IMG/VR virus record: IMGVR_UViG_3300010970_000073
Span: 1-42,252 of that record
Reading direction: 5' to 3' (one strand)
Origin: a virus
DNA: 42,252 bases
The notes under the pieces are model-generated. The model was not told where the DNA came from. It ran no database searches and was given only the letters and a program-made list of their open reading frames with translations. The stretch's first letter is position 1. Every line of letters begins with the position of its first letter. Position numbers and translations under genes: made by a program. Below are positions 9,114 through 18,100 of the stretch, piece after piece.

Positions 9114-10726
9114 GTGATTCCTATACCCCTGTTCGCACACCTTTCACACAGATGAGCTTCACGCCAGATGTGCCGAGCAATGCTTTGTCTGCTAATGAGT
9201 ACAACTCAGGACTTAATGTTGAGTGCGATGTTAGGGGTATACGCAAGGTTGCTGGTGAACAAGAAATCCTAGGAACTATTACTGGTAACGTTATCTTTCT
9301 AGATGGCGGTTTCCGTGGCACAGAATGGACTTACATAGCAGCCACCCGCGAAGGTAAGTGGTACAAAATTACCTCTGCCGGTGTGTCTAACATCACCCCT
9401 GGTGTAGGCGCTAACCCTTCTGTTGCCCTGTCTGGCTATACAGATGACACTAATATCACCACCTCATGGGTTGGTAGTGTTTTCTTTATCAATGACAGCC
9501 TACGCCCTCCTATGTACTTCTTGGCTTCTGCCACAGAGATATACATCTATGACTCTGCTCCTGATTACTATGTCTGGAACTATGAGGCAAGCATAGGCGT
9601 AACAGCAGTAACCGCTGCTTTTGTACGCAATTACTCTTCCCCCAACGTAGGCAACATCTTGGTTGCTGGTAACCTCACTAAAACTAGTGGCGGTATTACA
9701 ACCAACTATCCAACCACAATCCGTTGGTCACAGGCTTTTGCCAATACTGGTGTTCCTGCTACTTGGTCACCTACCCTGAATAACGTAGCCAACGAGCAAG
9801 AGATTCCTGTTCGTGGTCCGATCATTGATGGCTTTTTTCTTGGTGCTAACTTCTATCTTTGTAGTTATTGGGATACGGTGGTTATGTCACCTATTGCCTA
9901 TCAAAACTCTACAGCCCCAGTCTTTGGCATACGCTTGTTTAACCAAGGTCGTGGCCTGATCCACAACAACTGTTGGTGTAATACAGACTCTGAAGTCTAT
10001 GGCGTAGATAGTAGGGACATCTGGGTATTTGATGGTTCTAACTTTGCTTCACTTGGCAACCAAAAGGTTAAGAATTACTTCTTTGCTAACCTAAACCAGA
10101 CTTATGCTGACCGCATGTTTATGGTCAACAACACACAAAAGAATCAAGTAGAACTTTACTATCCTGACCTAACCTCTACAGGCTGGTGTAACAAGATGCT
10201 GTCTTGGAGGTATGACCTCAAACTTTGGAATGCTCCAAGAGATGTGGCTAACGCTTGTATGGCAACAGAAACTCCTGTTTACAGTGGATCAGCATTTAAC
10301 TATGCTTCTCGCACTGTTGCGTATGCGCGTGGTAATGTCAGTGGCTCTAAGATCAGACAGACCAACATAACCAATGGCTTTGCTGGCTCTGCTATTCCTG
10401 CCCTGTTTGAGCGTACTAATGCCACACTACAGACCGCTGAAGGACCTGTTCCTTACTCAGCCAAGGTCTATGTCCACCGAATCCTTCCAGAGGTTGTAGG
10501 CACTGGGACTATAAACATTACTGTTGGCGGTGCTAACTCTGCTGCTCAGACTCCTCTTTATGGACAAAAGGCAACAGTCAGTATCGTTACAGACAATCCT
10601 TGGGTAACTACTCAACAAAACACTGTCAGAACTATGGCGGTCAAAGTTGAGTCTAATGATGCAACAGACACTTGGAATGTCCCAGCCCTTAACTGGCAAG
10701 CCACCATTACTGAGGATGCGTACTAA
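9110..10726 (+). CDS. Tail nozzle, beta-propeller type
   Basis: 538 residues. Features of podovirus tail nozzle or hub proteins (P22 gp10 and T7 gp12-like): repeated beta blades with 'TTIRWSQAFANTGVPATWSP', 'EQEIPVRGPIIDGFFLGANFYLCSYWDTVV', 'RGLIHNNCWCNTDSEVYGVDSRDIWVFDGSNF' and 'LGNQKVKNYFFANL'. The N-terminus (TPVRTPFTQMSFTPDVP) is the typical lead-in. Start at the ATG of an ATGA overlap with the previous gene, with GGGA upstream; an in-frame ATG lies 15 bases earlier but inside that gene. It would form the distal tube below the adaptor. Confidence 0.75.
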   Translation: MSDSYTPVRTPFTQMSFTPDVPSNALSANEYNSGLNVECDVRGIRKVAGEQEILGTITGNVIFLDGGFRGTEWTYIAATREGKWYKITSAGVSNITPGVGANPSVALSGYTDDTNITTSWVGSVFFINDSLRPPMYFLASATEIYIYDSAPDYYVWNYEASIGVTAVTAAFVRNYSSPNVGNILVAGNLTKTSGGITTNYPTTIRWSQAFANTGVPATWSPTLNNVANEQEIPVRGPIIDGFFLGANFYLCSYWDTVVMSPIAYQNSTAPVFGIRLFNQGRGLIHNNCWCNTDSEVYGVDSRDIWVFDGSNFASLGNQKVKNYFFANLNQTYADRMFMVNNTQKNQVELYYPDLTSTGWCNKMLSWRYDLKLWNAPRDVANACMATETPVYSGSAFNYASRTVAYARGNVSGSKIRQTNITNGFAGSAIPALFERTNATLQTAEGPVPYSAKVYVHRILPEVVGTGTINITVGGANSAAQTPLYGQKATVSIVTDNPWVTTQQNTVRTMAVKVESNDATDTWNVPALNWQATITEDAY

Positions 10727-11628
10727 TGCCTTTCTTTCTTGACGGCAATCCAACACAGTCTGAAGTCTCAGAGGCGGTTAACTACCTTCTTAGTAACTTT
10801 ACACAGACTGTAGAAGCAGACCCAAGTACAGGACAGGTAAGTGGTCCTACAGGTGCTGTTACTGGATACCTGTACAAGTACATATCAGTCAAGTACGCTG
10901 ACAGCTTTGATGGCACTGTTAACTTCAGCAATACGCCTACTGGAAGACTGTATTACGGCATTAGAAACTCTGACGACAGCACCGAATCTACTAACCCTAC
11001 CGACTATCTTTGGTCGCTAGTAGCAGGTGGTTTTGGGTCAACCAAGTACCTCTATTACATAACTACTGGTGGCAGACAGATTCAGTTTGCTGTATCTACA
11101 TCTGTTCCTAATACAGGTTGGGTTATTGATCCTGCTACTGCTATTGATCTAGATGTAATCAGCGGTGCTAACGGTCCTGCTAACTTTGTAGTGATCCGTA
11201 TAACTAATAGTTCAACTGCACCAACAGATGCTGAATGTATTGCTGCCGTAGGAAGAACGCCTATTGCTAACGATATGTGTACTATTAACTATAACAGTGG
11301 CATATCTTCTATAGTCTATAAATACACCACTGGCTGGGCAGTATTTCAAACATACATTACTGGCGACATCATTGTTGCCGCGACTATTGTGGCTGCCAAC
11401 ATTGCTGCCAATACGATTACTGGATCAAAGATTGCTGCCAACACCATTACGGCTAGTAACTTGTCTGTTGCTCAGTTATCAGCAATCAGTGCAGATATGG
11501 GAACACTAACGGCTGGAACGATCAGGTTGCCCGGAACTGGCACTAGTTACATAGTTGTTGATGGTGCAAACAACCGCATAGATGTTTACGATAGTGGCAC
11601 ACTGCGTGTCAGACTGGGGCAGTTGTAA
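10726..11628 (+). CDS. Tail fibre or host-specificity protein
   Basis: 300 residues. The C-terminal third carries the helical repeat 'IVAANIAANTITGSKIAANTITASNLSVAQLSAISADMGTLTAGTI', which is the trimeric segment found at the end of tail-tip J-like proteins and fibres, followed by a short beta end (IDVYDSGTLRVRLGQL). The N-terminal part is beta-rich. Overlaps the nozzle gene and the next gene by the TAATG junction. Likely a fibre attached to the nozzle. Confidence 0.65.
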   Translation: MPFFLDGNPTQSEVSEAVNYLLSNFTQTVEADPSTGQVSGPTGAVTGYLYKYISVKYADSFDGTVNFSNTPTGRLYYGIRNSDDSTESTNPTDYLWSLVAGGFGSTKYLYYITTGGRQIQFAVSTSVPNTGWVIDPATAIDLDVISGANGPANFVVIRITNSSTAPTDAECIAAVGRTPIANDMCTINYNSGISSIVYKYTTGWAVFQTYITGDIIVAATIVAANIAANTITGSKIAANTITASNLSVAQLSAISADMGTLTAGTIRLPGTGTSYIVVDGANNRIDVYDSGTLRVRLGQL

Positions 11629-11921
11629 TGGCTTATGGTCTACAAATCTTTGATTCATCAGGCAATAAAACGCTAGATGTAAGCGATTCGTTAACCAAGA
11701 CTATTGCTACCTTTGTAACAACGACATCAAATGGTTCTGCGGTTTATGCGGAACTTGCAGGTGGTCGGCCTTGGGTTGCCGCCTATCGTGTGCCTACTAG
11801 TACTGCAACTCAATATGGAGCAGCAATTGTCACAGTATCTGGAACCACAGTTAGTTGGAGTTACTATACTTTGCCTTCTGGTAATCGTGCGCCTATGCGC
11901 GTATTTGTGGGCATATATTAA
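11628..11921 (+). CDS. Small tail protein starting MAYGL, DUF6453-like
   Basis: 97 residues, beta-rich, no membrane segment. The N-terminus (MAYGLQIFDSSGNKTLDV) is shared with the next gene and recurs inside it. The family is common after fibre genes in phages and its role is unknown. Translation is coupled to the gene before (TAATG) and it ends one base before the next start. Confidence 0.65.
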   Translation: MAYGLQIFDSSGNKTLDVSDSLTKTIATFVTTTSNGSAVYAELAGGRPWVAAYRVPTSTATQYGAAIVTVSGTTVSWSYYTLPSGNRAPMRVFVGIY

Positions 11922-11922
11922 G

Positions 11923-12582
11923 ATGGCCTACGGACTTACTGTTTACAACACCACCAATAACTTGGTGATTGATAACACCTATAAAAACATGGGGTTACGG
12001 AGTAAAACTGCTTTTTCTTTAGGCAGTGGTGGCGAGCAGACTATTACCCTGTCAGGCGCAAACAATCCTTTATTGTTTATCAGTTCTTCCAACCAAGTAG
12101 GCGTGATTGAAGCAGGTTTGTCAGGATCAACCTATACATGGGTTATCAGAGCTGCCGCCTCTTCTTCAGGCAATGTTTATGTGTTTGATGACCCAGTAAA
12201 TGCAACATCTACCTATGGTCTAAAAGTACTAGATTCATCAGGTAATCAAGTGTTTAACTCTGATAACAAATACATCCGAGTGGTTGATGTGTTTAGTTGT
12301 AGTTTTTCAGGCAATGGTTTTAACACCACCGCCAACACTCCGACTATAAATAGATCGTATTCATCTGGTAGCTATGCGGTTTGCATGGCAACGCCTAGGG
12401 CTGGATTTGATGGGGCTAACACTAGCGTTATTCGCACTGATGCCATTACGACTACATCTACATCTATCAGCATATCAAACACTATCACCAAGTCTTTTGC
12501 AGGACCTTGGTCATCTCACACGGGTTTATTAATCACAAGTGGCAGTGTTTTAGCCATGACTATTGACGTAACAGGATACTAA
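11923..12582 (+). CDS. Tail protein starting MAYGL, DUF6453-like, longer paralogue
   Basis: 219 residues. It begins MAYGLTVYNTTNNLVIDN and, at about residue 102, contains a second copy of the motif (TYGLKVLDSSGNQVFNSDNK) that is closer to the start of the preceding gene. This suggests duplication and fusion of a small beta unit. ATG at 11923 is chosen because it restores the shared N-terminus; an open frame extends upstream but overlaps the previous gene. Presumed fibre accessory protein. Confidence 0.65.
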   Translation: MAYGLTVYNTTNNLVIDNTYKNMGLRSKTAFSLGSGGEQTITLSGANNPLLFISSSNQVGVIEAGLSGSTYTWVIRAAASSSGNVYVFDDPVNATSTYGLKVLDSSGNQVFNSDNKYIRVVDVFSCSFSGNGFNTTANTPTINRSYSSGSYAVCMATPRAGFDGANTSVIRTDAITTTSTSISISNTITKSFAGPWSSHTGLLITSGSVLAMTIDVTGY

Positions 12583-12583
12583 T

Positions 12584-12802
12584 ATGGGATATTCAGCACA
12601 GGTTCAACAAAGCCCAAACCAACAATCTGGAAAAGGGCAATCTGCCACACCACTTATGGGTATGAATGGAGTTGTAACCAATTCAGCAACTTCTGGGCAA
12701 CCTCGCGTAGGTCAGCCAAACCTGTATCCCAATACTGTGGGTATGGGGGATAATACCCAACAACAACCTAATCAAGCGCAAGCTAAGGGCAAAGGAGCGT
12801 AA
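12584..12802 (+). CDS. Small Gln/Asn/Gly-rich protein (72 aa)
   Basis: No family recognised. The protein is low in complexity, rich in Q, N, G and P, with no hydrophobic segment, and probably unfolded alone. AGGA at 12573-12576 stands 7 bases before ATG. It lies between fibre genes and the internal virion genes, so it may be a minor virion component. Confidence 0.6.
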   Translation: MGYSAQVQQSPNQQSGKGQSATPLMGMNGVVTNSATSGQPRVGQPNLYPNTVGMGDNTQQQPNQAQAKGKGA

Positions 12803-12804
12803 TT

Positions 12805-13515
12805 ATGGGATCAGGCAAGTCATCAGGTACACAACAAGTCATATTAACGCCTGAGCAAAGAGAGGCAATAAAAGCCCAAACCGACTTTTTAACAAGTACA
12901 GCGTTTCCCGCTTACCAAAAAACTATTGGTGAGGCTGCAGATGTATATAACAGAGTAGCGCCTGAAGCAAAAAATGCCGCTCAAAATGCTATGAACGTAG
13001 CAGAGCGCTCAGGAGCCCAACAAGAAGTTGCTGGCGGTGCTGCCCTAGGCTTAGGTCTTCAAGGACTAGCCTCTTTATACAATAAAGACTATAAGAAAGA
13101 ACAAATTGATGCTGCCCTACAGTCTGGCAGAGAATCTGGTCGTGAACTGGTAAACCAACAAACTGCTAGTTATGGCGCTGCTGGTGGCCTAGGTTCTGCT
13201 AGAAGCGCATTAGCCAACGCGAACCTTGCATCTTTACAAGAACAACGCCAAGGAACTGTTGCCGCAACTACTGGTGCTGGCGTGGAAGCCAACCGTATGT
13301 CTGCTGGACAGGCTCTTACAGGCGCTGGTTTACAGGGTCTTACCCAAGCACAACAGTCTGCCGCATCAAGAATTGGTTTTGCACAGACCCCACAGGACGT
13401 GCAATCTAAATATGCATCAGTTATCTATGGTGTGCCTCAAGGTAATACAACTCCTAATTTTGCTGGAACTCAAGGATCAAATAGTTCAAGTAAAGGTAAG
13501 GGAATAAAAATCTAA
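12805..13515 (+). CDS. Putative internal virion / DNA ejection protein (236 aa)
   Basis: Ala/Gln-rich, largely helical protein with a glycine-alanine stretch (VAGGAALGLGLQGLASLYN, residues about 72-90) and a second at about 140-150 (YGAAGGLGSARSALANANL). Such composition is typical of ejection proteins (P22 gp7, gp16, gp20 type or the T7 inner core). A strong SD (AAGGAG at 12792-12797) precedes ATG. First of three consecutive genes of this type. Assignment rests on composition and position only. Confidence 0.6.
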   Translation: MGSGKSSGTQQVILTPEQREAIKAQTDFLTSTAFPAYQKTIGEAADVYNRVAPEAKNAAQNAMNVAERSGAQQEVAGGAALGLGLQGLASLYNKDYKKEQIDAALQSGRESGRELVNQQTASYGAAGGLGSARSALANANLASLQEQRQGTVAATTGAGVEANRMSAGQALTGAGLQGLTQAQQSAASRIGFAQTPQDVQSKYASVIYGVPQGNTTPNFAGTQGSNSSSKGKGIKI

Positions 13516-13523
13516 GGAAACAT

Positions 13524-13868
13524 ATGACTATTGATTTTAATAAATGGGTAAATCCCGGTCAGTTTTCTAACCTAAATGAATTGACAGGTTTCGATGAGAG
13601 AACTGGCATGCAAGGCTTAATCTCATCTCAAATTGGTGGTCAAGGCATAGGTGGTGCAGCAAAGTCTGCCCTTATGGGTGCTGTAGAAGGTGCTGGAACA
13701 GAGGGTGGCGCTTTAAGTGGTGCTATTGCAGGAGCCAAAGCACCGTTTCAAAAAGCATTTGATACCTTTTCAACCAAAGCAAATGACCTTACGACAAAAG
13801 TAGGTGGTGCTGCCCAAAGACTTGGGTTTGATTACACCTCTAACCTTAACAAGATAGACATGGAGTAG
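13524..13868 (+). CDS. Small internal virion candidate (114 aa)
   Basis: No family recognised. The middle (GGQGIGGAAKSALMGAVEGAGTE) is Gly/Ala-rich and could insert into or cross membranes; the C-terminal part is helical (FQKAFDTFSTKANDLTTKV). The SD is TAAGGAAAC, joined to the previous stop codon. Ends two bases before the next gene. Probably works with its neighbours in the ejectosome. Confidence 0.55.
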   Translation: MTIDFNKWVNPGQFSNLNELTGFDERTGMQGLISSQIGGQGIGGAAKSALMGAVEGAGTEGGALSGAIAGAKAPFQKAFDTFSTKANDLTTKVGGAAQRLGFDYTSNLNKIDME

Positions 13869-13870
13869 TC

Positions 13871-15349
13871 ATGGCAGAAGTAATAGCACCTCCAAATAAT
13901 ACGCCCTTAGCGCCTGTTCCACCGGGTATGGCAACTGTGCAAGGCAGTCCTGTTGCGCCTGTTGTTGCACCTCCACCAGAAAACGTGGCTGTTACTACGC
14001 CTCCTGCTGATTCTGGTCAAGCGGTGGGGTTTAAAGACTTACCCCCTAGAGCGCAACAAATTGGTGCGGCTGCTGCTAGTGGTGACAAGATTGCGCTTGC
14101 AGATTTAGTACAAAAGACAGATAAAGAAACTGCTAACTATCATCCTAATGTCCAACCTCAATGGGGCAAGATGTTCGTTTCATTTCTTTCTAGAAATTAT
14201 GGTGATGTTTACAAGTACTTTAACGGTGGAGCTACCAAAGAAGAGATTGCTAAAACTCCTACTGGTGACGAAGTAATTAAAGTATTTAATGAGTTTGGTG
14301 ATACTGGTATTTACAAAGATCGTAAGACTGGTAAAGAACTTACACCATCACAAATTAAAGAGTTAAACAATCGTGGTGGGGCAATAAGCGCATCTGACAA
14401 GATTGCTCTTGAAACCACTAATTGGAAGAATGCTCAAAACACTGCTAAGTTAGCAAACGATGGCTTTGCAAGTCAATTGCAAGCTGCTCAACAATCTGCT
14501 TATGCTGCTGCCAATACTGCCGCTTCTTCAAACAACAACTTTGAAGAACAGATCAAGTTAGCAAAACGCATTCCTCATGTATTAAATTACATCAGTACTT
14601 TGCCAGCGGCAGAGCGTCAGCAGTTACTTGGTTACATAAACCGATACAACACTAACAACCAGAATTTACAGAAGTCCACAGAAAAAGGTGGCGGTGTAAA
14701 TGTTGGTGACACTAAAAATCTTAATGTGGGTGTTGGTGGAAAACTTGGTGCTTCTAACGAGGCAGGTACAGGTGTTGGTAATGTTGGCCTCACTGCGGGT
14801 GCATCAGCAGGTACACAGACCAATGTAAACGAGCGTGAAACCAACGCTGCTAATAGTGCTGTTGGTAAAACACTGCAAGATCAGCAAAACTTGCAATCTA
14901 TCATTAGCCAAAAACTACAAGGTGTCATTAAAGATGGTGCTGAGTTCCAAGCTTTTATTAAGATTCAAGAGTTGAATAATGCAAATCAAATTGCGTTGAA
15001 AGATATTCCTGATAACGTAAAGCCACCGGGCTGGTCAAACATGATTACCACCGATCCTTACTTAGGCGGTGCTGAGGCCATGATCACTAATAGTGCTAAA
15101 GGGCAAATGAACAATGCTTTGTTGGCTGCTTGGACTTCTGAAATATACAAATCACAAAGACGAGCCGCTAAGACTGGTGTTCAAGAAGACATGAAAGAAC
15201 TTTACGACAACTTTGCCAAGTCAGATATGGCTAAAGCAATTGCCAATACTCATGTGGACAGAGAAGCAAAACACCTTGGTAGACCAAGTACGTTAAAGAA
15301 GGGTGACTTGCTTGTTGACAGACAGCACAACATCCTTCAAGCGCAATGA
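13871..15349 (+). CDS. Putative internal virion protein (492 aa)
   Basis: Residues about 1-50 form a Pro/Val/Ala-rich, probably disordered arm. A globular region with FKDLPPRAQQIGAAAASGD and WGKMFVSFLSRNYGDVYKYFNGG follows; the latter pattern is seen in virion proteins of podoviruses. Residues about 190-220 are helical and Ala-rich; about 275-325 is a Gly/Asn low-complexity segment. No catalytic motif seen. Placed between other ejection candidates; size fits an inner-core protein. Confidence 0.6.
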   Translation: MAEVIAPPNNTPLAPVPPGMATVQGSPVAPVVAPPPENVAVTTPPADSGQAVGFKDLPPRAQQIGAAAASGDKIALADLVQKTDKETANYHPNVQPQWGKMFVSFLSRNYGDVYKYFNGGATKEEIAKTPTGDEVIKVFNEFGDTGIYKDRKTGKELTPSQIKELNNRGGAISASDKIALETTNWKNAQNTAKLANDGFASQLQAAQQSAYAAANTAASSNNNFEEQIKLAKRIPHVLNYISTLPAAERQQLLGYINRYNTNNQNLQKSTEKGGGVNVGDTKNLNVGVGGKLGASNEAGTGVGNVGLTAGASAGTQTNVNERETNAANSAVGKTLQDQQNLQSIISQKLQGVIKDGAEFQAFIKIQELNNANQIALKDIPDNVKPPGWSNMITTDPYLGGAEAMITNSAKGQMNNALLAAWTSEIYKSQRRAAKTGVQEDMKELYDNFAKSDMAKAIANTHVDREAKHLGRPSTLKKGDLLVDRQHNILQAQ

Positions 15350-15360
15350 TCGGATAAAAC

Positions 15361-16794
15361 ATGGAACCCAGCAAATATCCTTCAGTATCACTTAATAAAG
15401 TAGATCAAGAAGTTCATAACTTTGAGAATACACCTGCTGCTCAACCTGCTGTTGTTCAACAACAAAATGCTGCTGCTCAGGCTGCTGGTGTAGCGCCTCC
15501 TGCGACTTCAGCGCCTACTATGGGTAGACCGCCTGTGTCTTCACCTGCGGTGTCTACGCCTAGTTTGGCTACATCTAATCCTGAGTTAGACGTATCTAAT
15601 CCTGATTTAAAAGGCATGAAGGACAGAGTTTTAGAAACTAACAAAAAACTGCAAGAGGAAAATCCTAATCCATCTTTGCCTTTAAGTAATAAACAAATTG
15701 GTGGACTTGTTGCCGCTACTACTGGTGTTCTTACTGGTGCTTATTTAATAAATAAATCACTGGAACGACAAGAAAAGAGAAGAGAGAACTCTATTGCTGC
15801 CAGACGCATGAATGCCAATCCGCAGATGGATGTGAACACTGCTGAACCAATTTTGAAACCTAATACACAGCCGTCTGACTTATTGTCAAACCATACAACC
15901 TTTGGAAACGATGATCCAAACAAGTGGTCATCAGTGCTAGACGACTACGAACCTAACTCAACTAGAAACAGCATTCCAACACTTGATGAAGAACTAAATA
16001 GAGCAAGTTCTAATATTGATATAGAGGGAGATGTTGGCAACCGTCCTAAATCAGGCATGGACATTGTTGAATCAGGTTCTGGCAATGCTGCAAAGAAAGA
16101 AATTGCTAGCGAACTTACAGCCAAAGGACAACCTGTAAAACTTGAGCCTGTTAATCCGTTTGAAGGTTCTACAGAGCTTAGAACTGGTACTGGTAAACCT
16201 GCTTTTGAAGGTGTTAATCCTGAAGGCAAACTGCGCTCTAAATACAAAAATATACAAGATGTGCCTAAAGGTTTGGCCTTTATTCCTAACGCGCAATACA
16301 TTGATGTGCCAAGGAATGAAGTTGGTCAGGTTACATACACTGAAAGATATTCAAACCAAGATTTTCCTAAAACCAATGAACAAGCCAGAAAAGAGGCTGG
16401 TGAGATCAATCGTTCTTTAGGCAGAGAGACTAGAAAAGAACTAGAGGCTAGAGGTGTTAAACACCAAGACATGCCAGAGCCGACTAAAGGCATCTTAGAA
16501 AAAATTGGTGGAAAGAATGGTTCTAAGGTTGTAACCGTTGGTGGCGTTGTAGGCGCACTGACTGCTATTCCTAATCTTGTTTATGCTGGTCAAGGCGCAC
16601 AAGAGAAAGATGTGCAAAAATCATTTGGTAGCCTAATTCAAGGTGGCGGTCAGTTCTTAGGTCCGTTGGGCGCATTGGCTGGTGAGATATTTGGTATATC
16701 CCCAGAGGATTTAGAAACTGTTCGTAAAGCAGAGCAAGCAAGAAAAATAGGGGGCGGTAGAGGTATTGCTCCCCCATCAGCCTATCAGAGATAA
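15361..16794 (+). CDS. Putative internal virion protein with hydrophobic segments (477 aa)
   Basis: N-terminal 90 residues are Pro/Ala/Gln-rich. A hydrophobic stretch at about 111-130 (GGLVAATTGVLTGAYLI) is followed at once by a basic segment (ERQEKRRE), and a second lies at about 390-405 (VVTVGGVVGALTAIPNLVYA). A GGGQFLGPLGALAGEIFG stretch is near the end. This mix of disordered and amphipathic or membrane-active parts suits an ejection protein acting in the envelope. No family recognised. Confidence 0.55.
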   Translation: MEPSKYPSVSLNKVDQEVHNFENTPAAQPAVVQQQNAAAQAAGVAPPATSAPTMGRPPVSSPAVSTPSLATSNPELDVSNPDLKGMKDRVLETNKKLQEENPNPSLPLSNKQIGGLVAATTGVLTGAYLINKSLERQEKRRENSIAARRMNANPQMDVNTAEPILKPNTQPSDLLSNHTTFGNDDPNKWSSVLDDYEPNSTRNSIPTLDEELNRASSNIDIEGDVGNRPKSGMDIVESGSGNAAKKEIASELTAKGQPVKLEPVNPFEGSTELRTGTGKPAFEGVNPEGKLRSKYKNIQDVPKGLAFIPNAQYIDVPRNEVGQVTYTERYSNQDFPKTNEQARKEAGEINRSLGRETRKELEARGVKHQDMPEPTKGILEKIGGKNGSKVVTVGGVVGALTAIPNLVYAGQGAQEKDVQKSFGSLIQGGGQFLGPLGALAGEIFGISPEDLETVRKAEQARKIGGGRGIAPPSAYQR

Positions 16795-16796
16795 CT

Positions 16797-17021
16797 ATGG
16801 ACTCCGTTACACATCAACAAATCTATGATCGTCTAGTTGCTGTCGAAGGCAAGGTAGATGATATTGATACCAATACAAAAGTGCTTGTAGATGGTTTTAA
16901 GGCCATGCAGGGTGCTTTTATTGTTCTTGGTTGGTTAGCCAAGGCTGCTAAACCGATCTTCTGGGTTATTGCTGCTTGGGGTGCTGCCACTTTGTTTTGG
17001 GAACAGTTCCTGAAAAAGTGA
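16797..17021 (+). CDS. Small membrane protein, holin candidate (74 aa)
   Basis: The N-terminal half is a predicted coiled coil (DRLVAVEGKVDDIDTNTKVLVDG), then one or two hydrophobic helices (FIVLGWLAKAAKPIFWVIAAWGAATLFW) and a short basic tail KK. Small size, position at the start of the lysis region and topology fit a holin or a related membrane protein, but at least three other membrane proteins nearby compete for that role. No family name can be given safely. Confidence 0.6.
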   Translation: MDSVTHQQIYDRLVAVEGKVDDIDTNTKVLVDGFKAMQGAFIVLGWLAKAAKPIFWVIAAWGAATLFWEQFLKK

Positions 17022-17022
17022 T

Positions 17023-17742
17023 GTGTTCGATCCATTAACGATTGGACTAGCCTTTAAGGCAATGCAAGCTGCATACGATGGCATATCGTACTGTTGCGAG
17101 GCTTTGAGCGAGGGTAAGGTAGCGATACAAAAGGTAAAAAAGGCAACAGATGACATTAAAACAATCACCAACGATGCCAAAACAATCTGGGGTTTCTTCT
17201 CAGGGCTCTTTGGAGGCAAGGCCAAGCCATTACCCACCGCTGAAGCCAAGCCTGTGGTCAAAAAGAAGGAACAGTACACCACCCACGTACCTAACGAATC
17301 AGAAATTGTCCAACAGTTTATTGGACATCTAGGTGCATTTTTCAGACATCACAAGGAGTTAACCGAGTATGTGGAAATCAAATATGAAGAAGTATTTGCA
17401 AGCGCTGATCCAGACCCTGAAACGATTTTGGAACTCTCTGTTTACAAAAACGAACTAGACCAGTCCTATGTCAAACTAAGTGGAATGATGCGTGGTGCAG
17501 GTGTACCTTCGCAACTCGGACCACTATGGGAAAACTACAACCAGATTTACTCCAAGGTACAAGCAGAACAACAGAAACGCAAGGAGCAAATTAGAATCAG
17601 GCGACAGATTGAAGCCTACAAACGTGAAAGGTTTAGGCAAGAAAAAGTTGAACTCAGCATGGGATTGTTCTTGGTGCTAATCATAGTTTCTTGGCTATAC
17701 GCTGTATGGATAAATTCATTTACAGAGGGATTCTCATACTAG
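17023..17742 (+). CDS. Hypothetical protein with C-terminal membrane anchor (239 aa)
   Basis: Starts with GTG directly after the TGA of the previous gene; no suitable ATG is near. An amphipathic N-terminal region (MFDPLTIGLAFKAMQAAYDG) with a FFSGLFGG stretch precedes a charged helical body with a long Arg/Lys/Gln/Glu helix (residues about 180-210) and a C-terminal membrane helix (GLFLVLIIVSWLYAVWI). No family recognised. It lies in the lysis region and may be an envelope-acting or injected protein. Confidence 0.6.
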   Translation: MFDPLTIGLAFKAMQAAYDGISYCCEALSEGKVAIQKVKKATDDIKTITNDAKTIWGFFSGLFGGKAKPLPTAEAKPVVKKKEQYTTHVPNESEIVQQFIGHLGAFFRHHKELTEYVEIKYEEVFASADPDPETILELSVYKNELDQSYVKLSGMMRGAGVPSQLGPLWENYNQIYSKVQAEQQKRKEQIRIRRQIEAYKRERFRQEKVELSMGLFLVLIIVSWLYAVWINSFTEGFSY

Positions 17743-17882
17743 TTTGCGTGATATTGGCAATCATCTTAATTATTACCCCTGTGATGATTATGATGTGGAT
17801 CAAGATTCAAAAGGCAGAGATTCGGATTGAGCGCAAAGAAAGACAAGTAAATCAACAACTTAGAGAATTAAGAGAAAAATGA
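17706..17882 (+). CDS. Small membrane protein with charged tail (58 aa)
   Basis: One long hydrophobic helix (ILILVCVILAIILIITPVMIMMWI) and a strongly charged coiled-coil tail (RIERKERQVNQQLREL). The ATG at 17706 overlaps the end of the previous gene; an in-frame TTG lies 15 bases upstream. Topology is like an inner-membrane spanin or an antiholin but too short for the former. Coupled to the next gene by ATGA. Confidence 0.6.
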   Translation: MDKFIYRGILILVCVILAIILIITPVMIMMWIKIQKAEIRIERKERQVNQQLRELREK

Positions 17883-18100
17883 AATATCTAATACTGTTAC
17901 TTTTCTTGGTTGCATGTGAAGATAGATATAGATACTTTTGCCAAGACCCTAAGAACTTTCCTGCCAAGCGCTGTCAGCGTCCTGATTGCCTGTTCACCCA
18001 AGATTGTCCCGATTACCTCGTAGCACCTGTACTGGAGAAACAAGTTGTCCAACCCCCCCAAGTTCCATCCGAACCGGCTTCTAACCCAAGAGGAAATTGA
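17879..18100 (+). CDS. Small lipoprotein (73 aa)
   Basis: Short signal peptide with lipobox LVAC (Cys13), then a Cys-rich segment (CQDPKNFPAKRCQRPDCLFTQDC) and a Pro-rich end. Predicted lipidated and exported. Residues +2/+3 are E and D; Asp at +3 does not by itself predict inner-membrane retention. The last 56 bases overlap the next gene in another frame. It resembles short Cys-rich lipoproteins often found next to phage lysis genes; function unknown. Confidence 0.65.
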   Translation: MKYLILLLFLVACEDRYRYFCQDPKNFPAKRCQRPDCLFTQDCPDYLVAPVLEKQVVQPPQVPSEPASNPRGN

